Shown piece after piece: positions 8,329 to 16,252 of a stretch of DNA of 64,000 nt. The position numbers and the translations under genes are program-made. Positions within the stretch are counted from its first letter, which is position 1; every line of letters starts with the position of its first letter. Under the pieces are notes generated by a model, which saw only the letters and a list, made by a program, of their open reading frames with translations, did no database searches and had not been told where the DNA came from. The DNA is from Anabaena sp. PCC 7108 (GTDB lineage Bacteria > Cyanobacteriota > Cyanobacteriia > Cyanobacteriales > Nostocaceae). Location: assembly GCF_000332135.1 (NCBI RefSeq), contig NZ_KB235896.1:1747403-1811402 (forward strand), written 5' to 3'.

Positions 8329-8624
8329 TACAGTTTTTTCCTGTTTTTCAGTCATTATTAGCAGGTTATAAAATATCATAATTATAGTACATTCTCAATG
8401 GTAAGCACAATCGGCTGGAGGGCTAGACCTAAGCTTCTTTTGATGATGTGGAGACGTGCAATAGCCTACCATATTGAAAGCAAGCTACACGTAATATTCC
8501 GCAGGAAAGCTGACCAAATTTATCGCTTGTCTAGTTTATGAAAAGAGATGTTAAGACTGCAAAATCTACAAAAATTAAACGTGGATCAAACAAAGTAAAA
8601 AACTTGATTAATCCACATTTATGA
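8329..8624. other. Gene-free spacer with degenerate small repeat
   Basis: AT-rich spacer between the last toxin-antitoxin pair and the DUF937 gene. It holds a degenerate copy of the small GCGATAGCG/TATCGC repeat (about 8450-8530). No coding potential is seen. Confidence 0.5.
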
Positions 8625-9122
8625 CTATCTACCTAAAAAACGACTCGCCAACTTCATAGCATCAGCAATATCAACATCACCATCACCGTCTGCATCCAGG
8701 AATTTATTCAGCATGGGATTTCCTCCAGATTGCAAGAAACTCAAAACTAAAGGCACTAAAGTAGGTAATAATTGTTGAATAACTCCTGCATCTAAGCCAG
8801 TGCGCTGGGCTGCAACATCTGCTACTTGTTGTTGAATGGCTGGAGAAAATAGTGTATCGACGGCTTGGGAATCTGGAGAAGTACCTGCAAATTGATTCAC
8901 CAAATTTTGTACAGCTTCTGTTCCCTCTGTAGCTTGTTTTTCTTGTAAAGATGAATGTATCTGTTTACCAACTACTGATAAAACTGATTGAATGGTGGAG
9001 GTATCAGCACCAGTGTTATTACTTATCTGTTGAACAGTATTAACAATACCGAGCAGTGAACCTAAACCGCCTTGTTGATTGGAATTACCAACAGCACCCA
9101 GAATTTGATCAAAAAGTCCCAT
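8625..9122 (-). CDS. DUF937 domain protein with C-terminal calcium-loop motif
   Basis: 165 residues. It begins MGLFDQILGAVGNSNQQGGL, the usual DUF937 start, followed by glutamine- and serine-rich helical sequence and two hydrophobic stretches (QQLLPTLVPLVLSFLQSGG). The end contains DADGDGDVDIADAMKLASRF, an EF-hand/dockerin-type loop with aspartates at alternate positions. No signal peptide is seen. Function unknown. It is divergent from the GTPase gene at 9279, with about 155 bp between them. Confidence 0.75.
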   Translation of the reverse strand: MGLFDQILGAVGNSNQQGGLGSLLGIVNTVQQISNNTGADTSTIQSVLSVVGKQIHSSLQEKQATEGTEAVQNLVNQFAGTSPDSQAVDTLFSPAIQQQVADVAAQRTGLDAGVIQQLLPTLVPLVLSFLQSGGNPMLNKFLDADGDGDVDIADAMKLASRFLGR

Positions 9123-9278
9123 TCAGTTTTTTCTCCATTTTTTCTGATTTTAGTAGTTCACCTAAGCAAATTTTCCTGAATCCACCAAACTTGGCTTTTT
9201 TATATTCTGGAGAAAAACACTTAAGCGATTAAGATCAGAAGCATCTAGCTCCTTAATATCTACTTATCCTTGCTATTC

Positions 9279-10832
9279 ATGCCTCTGTCGCGCATAGTCA
9301 CACTCATTGCTGGTCTGATTATCATTTTGGGGTTGGCCGTCTGGCTGATTGATTCCCTCTCACGGCTTTACTGGCAAATATCCTATTCTCCCCTATTAGG
9401 TAATCTGCTGCTGTTCTTGCTGATCGTACTGTTAGGAGGATTGGTTGCTGCGTTGATCTATTATGTGCTGATGCTGCAATCTGGGGAGAAAAAATCCCGC
9501 TATAACCGCAGACGAGTTACTCCGGCTCAAATTCCGGCGGCTAAATCGGATGCGGCTTCTACCACTCTCCAAGCAGTGCGCCAACAGGTAGCGCAAATTC
9601 AAGATGAAGTTACCCGCCAAGCTTTACTAAGTCGCACTAAGGAAATTGAAGCGAATTTAGCCAGGGGAGAAATTCAAGTGGTGGTGTTTGGGACGGGGAG
9701 TGCTGGCAAAACTTCCCTAGTTAATGCGATTATGGGACGGATAGTCGGTCAAGTAGATGCGCCGATGGGGACAACCCAAGTCGGGGAAACCTATTGTTTG
9801 CGCCTGAAGGGATTAGAACGCAAGATATTGATTACGGATACGCCAGGGATTTTAGAAGCGGGAGTAGCCGGAACAGAACGGGAACAACTAGCTAGGGCGT
9901 TGGCGACGGAAGCAGATTTACTGTTATTTGTGGTAGATAATGATTTAAGGCGTTCTGAATATGAGCCGTTAAAGGGTTTGGCGGAAATTGGTAAGCGATC
10001 GCTCTTAGTTCTCAACAAAACTGACTTATATACAGATGACGACAAGGAAACTATCCTCGCTCGATTACGTCAACGGGTGCTAGGATTTATTGCTTCTAAT
10101 GATGTTGTGGCGATCGCAGCTAATCCCCAAACTGCACAATTGGAAACTGGCGAAACCTTCCAGCCAGAACCTGATATTATCCCGCTTTTACGACGTATGG
10201 CCTCTGTTTTACGGGCTGAAGGTGAGGATTTAGTTGCAGATAATATCCTTTTACAATCTCTGCGGTTGGGAGAAGAAGCTCGAAAATTGATTGATTCCCA
10301 ACGTCGTCGTCAAGCTGATAAAATTGTCGAGCGTTTTCAGTGGATTGGCGCTGGTGTGGTGTCTGTCACTCCCTTACCAATGGTAGACCTATTAGCGACA
10401 GCCGCAGTTAATGCCCAAATGGTGGTAGAAATTGGCAGAGTTTACGGTTGTGAATTGAACATGGAACGAGGACGAGAACTAGCCCTATCTTTAGGTAAAA
10501 CCATTGCTGGGTTAGGAATTGTCAAAGGCGCAATAGAATTACTCTCAACCGCACTACAACTTAATGTTGCCACTTTTGTGATTGGTAGAGCCATTCAAGG
10601 TGTGACAGCAGCTTATTTAACACGCATTGCGGGAAAAAGTTTTATTGAGTATTTTCGCCATGATCAAGATTGGGGTGATGGGGGAATGACAGAAGTTGTA
10701 CAGCAACAGTTTCAGATTAATCGCCGAGATGAGTTTATCAAAGTATTTATCCAAGAAGCGATCGCTAAAGTAGTCAAACCTATCACAGACAGCTTTGAAG
10801 ATAAAGAAGAAAACAGCAGCGATTCTCGATAA
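9279..10832 (+). CDS. Membrane-anchored Era/dynamin-like GTPase with DUF697 domain
   Basis: 517 residues from the ATG at 9279. Two N-terminal membrane helices (about residues 6-25 and 41-66) are followed by a linker and a GTPase domain: P-loop GTGSAGKTS at about 138-146, DTPG near 188, and NKTD near 247. The C-terminal third contains the DUF697 segment with VSVTPLPMVDLLATAAVNAQ and a hydrophobic hairpin. Known: DUF697 GTPases are common in cyanobacteria, with poorly defined roles at membranes. The protein appears complete with all G motifs present, so it should bind and hydrolyse GTP. HIP1 sites lie inside the gene (near 9997 and 10756). Confidence 0.85.
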   Translation: MPLSRIVTLIAGLIIILGLAVWLIDSLSRLYWQISYSPLLGNLLLFLLIVLLGGLVAALIYYVLMLQSGEKKSRYNRRRVTPAQIPAAKSDAASTTLQAVRQQVAQIQDEVTRQALLSRTKEIEANLARGEIQVVVFGTGSAGKTSLVNAIMGRIVGQVDAPMGTTQVGETYCLRLKGLERKILITDTPGILEAGVAGTEREQLARALATEADLLLFVVDNDLRRSEYEPLKGLAEIGKRSLLVLNKTDLYTDDDKETILARLRQRVLGFIASNDVVAIAANPQTAQLETGETFQPEPDIIPLLRRMASVLRAEGEDLVADNILLQSLRLGEEARKLIDSQRRRQADKIVERFQWIGAGVVSVTPLPMVDLLATAAVNAQMVVEIGRVYGCELNMERGRELALSLGKTIAGLGIVKGAIELLSTALQLNVATFVIGRAIQGVTAAYLTRIAGKSFIEYFRHDQDWGDGGMTEVVQQQFQINRRDEFIKVFIQEAIAKVVKPITDSFEDKEENSSDSR

Positions 10833-11208
10833 GTGATTATTCTCAATTCAGATCACTTTACCCAAACCCTTAAACCTTTACCTTTATATGCGTGTATTCC
10901 CAAAAATCAACTTCCTGGTATAAACCCTTAAGCAAATAATTAATCGTTTGATAAATCGACCTCAATGGAATGTACTTGATTTCACCCCTAATTAAATCTC
11001 CCCCCATGTTTAAGAGAAGCTAAAAAAGCCTGTAATTATCTTGTTTCCGGCTTTTATGAAGGAAGATGACCGTTAAGTAAAAGAGGTTTCTCCAACTTAC
11101 CTCAATTTAAAAATACAAAGAATTATTTCTCAGTATTCCGGACAGTAACAGGAAATTTAGAAAAGGTATGTAACAACTAATATACAAATTTCTCAGTAAC
11201 AAAAATAT
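10833..11208. other. Gene-free spacer
   Basis: 376 bp between the GTPase and kinase genes. AT-rich, no recognisable RNA, repeat or strong hairpin. It should contain the promoter of the kinase gene but no convincing -35/-10 pair was picked out. Confidence 0.5.
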
Positions 11209-12993
11209 ATGAATCAGCAAATAATTGGTAAATTATTACAAGGTCGTTACCAAATTGTTCAAAGTCTTGGTGCAGGGGTATTTGGACAAACCTACATCGC
11301 TGAAGATGTTGATTACCCAGAAAAACCCAGATATGTCGTCAAACAACTAAAAGTCAACAGCTATCAATCTACTTCCTATTTTGACTATCTGAGACTACGA
11401 TTTCTGACCGAAACCGAAACTCTCAAGCATTTAGGAGGACATAACCAAATTCCTGAACTTATCACCTGCTTTGAAGAAAATGAACGATTTTACTTAGTAC
11501 AAGAATATATTGCTGGACAACCTTTGTCAGTTGAATTAGATAGAAATAAACAAATGGAACGTCAGTGGAGTATTCCCGAAGTTATGGCGTTTATAGAAGA
11601 TGCTTTAAGCATTCTTGAATTTGTTCACTCTCAAGGCTTTATTCACTGTGATGTCAAACCAGAAAACTTAATTAGACGTAGTTCAGATGGTAAATTAGTG
11701 TTAATTGACTTTGGATCAATTCAGCCAGTTGACTTTAGTACAGATGCAGAATTACCAATTTCGCAAATTCCCGTCACTTCCTTAGGTTACATCCCACCAG
11801 AACAATTTCTTGGACAAACACAACCCAATAGCGATCTTTATGCTTTGGGGATGATTGCTATTCAAGGTTTAACAGGCTTAACACCTTTACAATTAAATAT
11901 TGATCCTGCTACTAATGAAATACCTTGGTGTCAAAATAATAATCAAACTGATGATTATCTTGCTGTTTTCCTCAGTCAAATGATTCGCTATAATTACCAA
12001 GAGCGTTTTCAATCTGCAAACGAAGCCTTATGGGTATTCAAGCACATCAGATGGGAAAATCAACAAGAAGAAATTATTACAACTAAGTCTTCAGTTTCTA
12101 TAGAGAACTCTGTAAAAACTAAAAAAGATAAACAAAGAAAATCTGACCCATTATTAGCAGGAATGCGACTGGGATTAGCCATTAATTCTGTTGTAGTTGG
12201 ATTGGGAGTATATGCTTTAGTTAATAACTCCCTCAGCTACTCAGAAGCAGGAACTTTATCTAACGCAATAGCAGAATATCAAGCCGGAGATTTAGAAAAA
12301 GCCATTAGTTTAGCTAAATCAATTCCCTCTTATAGCAATGTGTATCCAGAAGCTCAAGATACAATTACAGAATGGCAAAAAGAATGGCACAATGATACAG
12401 AAAATTATTTAGTAGCTGAAGAGGCTGTAAATGAAGGTAAATTATCAGAGGCTATGCGTGTTGTTCCTCAGATTCCATACACTTCATACTGGCGTACTAA
12501 AAGAGAAAAATTAATTGAGAAAACCCTCACTAATCTAGAGGAAAAAACACACACCTTATTAAACCAAGCCTACGCTAGTGCAGAAAACAGAGATTTCTCC
12601 GCCGCTTTAGAATATCTCCGTCAAGTTCCTCCAGAAAGTCCTGCTGGTGCTATTATCCAAAATAAATTAGCTGAATACAGTCAAAAAAAGCAAATGAGAG
12701 CAGGATATTTTTTACATACAGCTTATCAGAAAGCCTTGGTAAGTGACTTTTCTAGTGCGATAAAATTCTTAGAAAAAATTCCTCAAGATACTGATGTTTA
12801 TCCTCAAGCTCAAATCAAATTGCAGGAATATAAGACAAAGCTAAAAATTCGGGAGAAAGTTCAAAATAATCTCAAGCTGAAAAAAGTTTTTCCTGTCAAT
12901 CAATCAACTACATTTGGACAAATAGACTCAAATGCTAAAACTGCATATTTTTACTCACCCAATTCTCCACGAGAAATAAATATTAGCAGTTAG
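11209..12993 (+). CDS. Ser/Thr protein kinase with membrane segment and helical-repeat C-terminus
   Basis: 594 residues. Kinase domain at about 13-285: glycine-rich loop SLGAGVFGQTYIA, lysine in YVVKQLK (about K45), catalytic loop HCDVKPEN, metal loop IDFGS, and GYIPPEQ. The catalytic arginine of HRD is cysteine (HCD), so this is a non-RD kinase; the Asp, Lys and Asn needed for catalysis remain. One membrane helix (LGLAINSVVVGLGVYALV) follows, then four TPR-like helical repeats (pattern A-x-x-G-D-L-E-K-A-I-x-L-A-x-x-I-P). Inferred: a membrane-bound kinase with an outward or periplasmic sensor region. It is convergent with the TPR kinase gene, with 43 bp between the stops. Confidence 0.9.
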   Translation: MNQQIIGKLLQGRYQIVQSLGAGVFGQTYIAEDVDYPEKPRYVVKQLKVNSYQSTSYFDYLRLRFLTETETLKHLGGHNQIPELITCFEENERFYLVQEYIAGQPLSVELDRNKQMERQWSIPEVMAFIEDALSILEFVHSQGFIHCDVKPENLIRRSSDGKLVLIDFGSIQPVDFSTDAELPISQIPVTSLGYIPPEQFLGQTQPNSDLYALGMIAIQGLTGLTPLQLNIDPATNEIPWCQNNNQTDDYLAVFLSQMIRYNYQERFQSANEALWVFKHIRWENQQEEIITTKSSVSIENSVKTKKDKQRKSDPLLAGMRLGLAINSVVVGLGVYALVNNSLSYSEAGTLSNAIAEYQAGDLEKAISLAKSIPSYSNVYPEAQDTITEWQKEWHNDTENYLVAEEAVNEGKLSEAMRVVPQIPYTSYWRTKREKLIEKTLTNLEEKTHTLLNQAYASAENRDFSAALEYLRQVPPESPAGAIIQNKLAEYSQKKQMRAGYFLHTAYQKALVSDFSSAIKFLEKIPQDTDVYPQAQIKLQEYKTKLKIREKVQNNLKLKKVFPVNQSTTFGQIDSNAKTAYFYSPNSPREINISS

Positions 12994-13005
12994 AGAACCT
13001 GATTT

Positions 13006-13037
13006 AAACTCATTTAAGATGATTTTTTTAAGAGTTT
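13006..13037. terminator. Possible shared terminator hairpin between convergent kinases
   Basis: AAACTC...TTAA with TTAA-GAGTTT and a T-rich loop, lying across the end of both kinase genes. The stem is short and AT-rich, so this is weak. Confidence 0.35.
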
Positions 13038-15136
13038 TAATTAGGTATTCGCATAATCGGTAAAATTATAGAGCGAGCTTTTTCAGTTGATAATTGAGCT
13101 TGTGCTTGTTTGATAGCATCTATTGCTTGTTGGTAATCAGGTTTGTATTTAATAGCTTGTTGATAAGATGTAATCGCTTCCTGATATTTTTTTAAATTTA
13201 ATAGAGCATTACCTCGGCTATACCAACTTTCATAATGACTGGGTTGATAACGTACTGCTTTATCATAGGATGCTATTGCATCTGTGTATTTTTGTAAAAT
13301 ATATTGTGAATTACCTAAATTATACCACACATGATAATTATTTTTCTTCAAAGAAATTGATTTATTATAAGCTTCAATTGCTTCTGCATACCGTTGAGTT
13401 TGATGTAGTGACCAACCGATATTATACCAAGCTAGATAGTTATCAGGATTATATTTAATTACTTGTCTAAAAGAATCAATTGCTTCGGGATATCTTCGTA
13501 AAGTAATTAAAACATTACCTCTAGAAAACCAAGCTTGGTAATAATTGGGTTTGTACTGTACCACTTTATCATATGCCTTAAAAGCATCTTCATAGCGATT
13601 TAAATTCACTAGAGAATTTCCCCAATTATACAAAGCTGCTTCATAATCTGGTTTTAATTCTACCGTTTTTGTATATGCTGTGATAGCATCATCATACTGT
13701 TTTAAAGTTTGTAGTGTAAAGCCTTTTTTATACCAGATTTTATAATTATCTGGTTGTAATTCTATGGCTTGATTATAAGATTTAATTGCGTTATCATATT
13801 GTTTTAAATTTCTAAATGCGTCACCTTTTGCATTCCACATTTCTGAATAATCATTTTTTATTTTTAAGGCTTTATCAAAAGCAGCAATTGCTTCTGAATA
13901 ACGCTGCAAACTTGCCAAAGCAAAACCTCTACCAGCCCAAGCCTCTACATAATCAGGCTGAATTTGAATGGCTTTATCATAGGATAATAGAGATTCTTGA
14001 TATTTTTTTAATTCAAATAATGCTTTACCTTGACCATACCAGCCTTGAAAGTAATTTGCTTTAATATTAACTGCTTTCTCATAAACTACAAGTGCATCTT
14101 CGTAGCGATGTAACTGCAAAAGTATATTTCCTTGATTGTATAATTCTGTAGCATTCTTAGTATTGATTTTATTGAAAATAAAAATTGATGCTGTTCCACT
14201 AACTCCTAGTAAAAATATACCTAATATTAATTTAATAAATATATGTTTTTTTTGATGTGGCTTGATATGATTACTTGGAGCAGCAGGAGTTAAGGCTATT
14301 GTACTAGATGGTAATTTATTTAATTCCTGGAGTGCTTTTAATGCCAAGGTTGCCGAACCATAACGTTGACGAAAATCATAACAAACCATCTTATCTAAAA
14401 ACTCTGCAAATTCTGGGGTGACTATGGCATGATTTCGCCACATAATTTCATTATTTTCGGCATCTTTTTCTATTTGTTCCGGGGATAATCCAGTAATTGC
14501 TTGAATAGTAATTATGCCTAAAGCATATATATCACTACTTAATTTTGGTGTTCCTTGTGCTTGTTCTCCAGGCATATAACCAGGTGTACCAATAGCGATA
14601 GTAGATGTTGTTTTACCTGTGGGAGCAATTACTTGGGTAGTTATTTCTTTAACTGCACCAAAATCAATTAAAATTAATTTATTATCCTGTTCACGTCTGA
14701 GGATATTGCGTGGATTAACATCACGGTGAATTACTTTTTGTTGATGTACAAAGTCTAAAATTTCTAAAATTTCTTGTAACAAAGTCACCACTTCATCTTG
14801 ACTAAGAATTTTTCCAGGTGCTAACTCTTGACTAAGATCATGACCGATAATGAATTCTTGCACAAGATAAAATTCGGCATTTTCCTCAAAGTAAGCTAAA
14901 AGTTGAGGAATACAATCATGAGTTCCTAATTTGTATAAAACCTGTGCTTCTGTATCAAATAGTCGTCTAGCTGTTTCCAACGTTGCTGCATTAGTCGCTT
15001 GAGGCTTGAGTTTCTTAACAACACATTGAGGTGAACCAGGTAAATGAGTATCATAAGCGACGTAAGTTTCCCCAAATCCTCCCCCTCCCAAGTGGCTGAT
15101 AATCTGGTATCTTCCAACAAGTGTGTTTCCTAACAT
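13037..15136 (-). CDS. Ser/Thr protein kinase with ten TPR repeats
   Basis: 699 residues. Kinase domain at about 8-270: LGGGGFGETYVAYD, lysines in VVKKLK, catalytic HRDVNPRN (a variant in which the usual Lys is Asn), IDFGAV and GTPGYMPGEQ. A membrane helix (ILGIFLLGVSGTASIFIF, about residues 303-320) links to ten consecutive 34-residue TPR repeats (pattern W-x-x-x-G-x-x-L-x-x-x-x-x-Y-x-x-A-I-x-x-Y-x-x-A-I). Known: such kinase-TPR proteins are abundant in filamentous cyanobacteria. Inferred: a membrane receptor kinase whose TPR half binds a protein partner. The start at 15136 gives MLGNTLVGRYQII, the usual N-terminus. Confidence 0.9.
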   Translation of the reverse strand: MLGNTLVGRYQIISHLGGGGFGETYVAYDTHLPGSPQCVVKKLKPQATNAATLETARRLFDTEAQVLYKLGTHDCIPQLLAYFEENAEFYLVQEFIIGHDLSQELAPGKILSQDEVVTLLQEILEILDFVHQQKVIHRDVNPRNILRREQDNKLILIDFGAVKEITTQVIAPTGKTTSTIAIGTPGYMPGEQAQGTPKLSSDIYALGIITIQAITGLSPEQIEKDAENNEIMWRNHAIVTPEFAEFLDKMVCYDFRQRYGSATLALKALQELNKLPSSTIALTPAAPSNHIKPHQKKHIFIKLILGIFLLGVSGTASIFIFNKINTKNATELYNQGNILLQLHRYEDALVVYEKAVNIKANYFQGWYGQGKALFELKKYQESLLSYDKAIQIQPDYVEAWAGRGFALASLQRYSEAIAAFDKALKIKNDYSEMWNAKGDAFRNLKQYDNAIKSYNQAIELQPDNYKIWYKKGFTLQTLKQYDDAITAYTKTVELKPDYEAALYNWGNSLVNLNRYEDAFKAYDKVVQYKPNYYQAWFSRGNVLITLRRYPEAIDSFRQVIKYNPDNYLAWYNIGWSLHQTQRYAEAIEAYNKSISLKKNNYHVWYNLGNSQYILQKYTDAIASYDKAVRYQPSHYESWYSRGNALLNLKKYQEAITSYQQAIKYKPDYQQAIDAIKQAQAQLSTEKARSIILPIMRIPN

Positions 15137-15206
15137 TTCGGTTGCTGAGTTGAGTGCAATATTACCTAATTACATCTTGCCACAGGAGACTGGAGACTGG
15201 GGAGGT

Positions 15207-15300
15207 GGGGACGCGGGGACATGGGGACGCGGGGACATGGGGACGCGGGGACAATTAAGAATTCTCTGTTTACGAATTACGAATTACGAATTACGAATTA
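15207..15300. repeat. Two short tandem-repeat tracts before the rhomboid gene
   Basis: 15207-15252 is a G-rich tandem array built from GGGGACGC and GGGGACAT units. 15272-15300 is four copies of ACGAATT directly before the ATG at 15302. The G-rich unit is the same as in the interior of the MITE copies B and C. Confidence 0.75.
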
Positions 15301-15301
15301 T

Positions 15302-15997
15302 ATGATTCCTATTAGTGATAACATTCATAGTTGGAAAAAGCCGATTATTACTTATTGGCTGATTGGCATTAATATTGCCATATTTATCTGGGAACTTCAA
15401 CTAGATACAAATGGTGAATTAGGTTATTTTATTAATAGCTGGGGGATAATTCCAGCGCAGACTCATACAGCAATAACAAATGCAATTTATTATAATTTAG
15501 CAGCTTGGATAGTTGTATTTTGGCGGTTACTTTCTCTACCATTTGCATTGTTTTTACATATTAGTTTCAGTCAAATACTCGGTAATCTACTTTTTTTATG
15601 GGTGTTTGGTAAAACCATAGAAACAGTATTAGGAAAACAAGGATATTTATTGCTTTATGTAGTTGCTGGTATTTTTACTGGAATAGTGCAAATTTTCATG
15701 GAACCAACATTAGTCGTTCCTATAATTGGTGCAAATGGTGCAATTGCAGCTATTTTAGGAGCTTATTTGATGAAATTTTCTCAAACAAAAATAGATTCTA
15801 TTTTACCTTTAATTATTATATTCATTCCTGTAGAAATACCAGCTTTTTTCTATTTATTTTGGTGGTTTATTCAGCAGTTATTTTATGGAATTGGGAGTTT
15901 AAATATTCCAGGTGGTGTGAATAATCTTGGTTATTGGGGACAATTTGCGGGATTATTTACAGGTGCCGCTTTTATGCGAATGGTGCAACGACGTTAA
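15302..15997 (+). CDS. Rhomboid-family membrane protein lacking the catalytic dyad
   Basis: 231 residues, start at the ATG at 15302. Rhomboid architecture with about six membrane helices. Family landmarks are present: FLHISFSQILGNLLFLWVFG (residues 84-103), then IIGANGAIAAILGAYL (141-156) and GYWGQFAGLFTGAAF (210-224). In active rhomboids the second landmark is GASG and the third has a histidine; here the serine is Asn145 and the histidine is Gln214. A second histidine of the first landmark is also Gln91. Inferred: a proteolytically dead rhomboid (pseudoprotease), perhaps a membrane chaperone or binding protein. No frame damage is seen, so it seems to be maintained. Confidence 0.85.
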   Translation: MIPISDNIHSWKKPIITYWLIGINIAIFIWELQLDTNGELGYFINSWGIIPAQTHTAITNAIYYNLAAWIVVFWRLLSLPFALFLHISFSQILGNLLFLWVFGKTIETVLGKQGYLLLYVVAGIFTGIVQIFMEPTLVVPIIGANGAIAAILGAYLMKFSQTKIDSILPLIIIFIPVEIPAFFYLFWWFIQQLFYGIGSLNIPGGVNNLGYWGQFAGLFTGAAFMRMVQRR

Positions 15998-16122
15998 AAT
16001 AATTCGTAATTAAGTTTTATGTTATGACGAAGTTTAACGAAGGAGTATAAAATAATTATCAGTGCGTTAAAAAACCTCCCTGATGGGAGGTAAAAAATAT
16101 AGCGGAGACAATTTATAAACTT

Positions 16123-16246
16123 GGCGTTGCATAATTGCGGGATGATTTGAGAATCTGCATCAATATATAATCACCATATAATCACCGCGTCTCCCTGTCT
16201 CCGCGTCCCCGCGTCAGCCTCAATCATCCCCTTATTCAGCAACGCC
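16123..16246. mobile_element. MITE-like element, copy B, with 8-bp target duplication
   Basis: 124 bp, beginning GGCGTTGCATAATTGCGGG and ending CCCCTTATTCAGCAACGCC; the imperfect terminal inverted repeats are about 30 bp long. It is flanked by perfect direct repeats ATAAACTT (16115-16122 and 16247-16254). There is no open reading frame inside. The right duplication overlaps the stop codon (16253-16255) of the leftward gene. Confidence 0.85.
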
Positions 16247-16252
16247 ATAAAC

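Noticed and set aside
15207-15300. CRISPR-like array
   Set aside because: The repeats are contiguous, without unique spacers, and no cas genes are present in the window.
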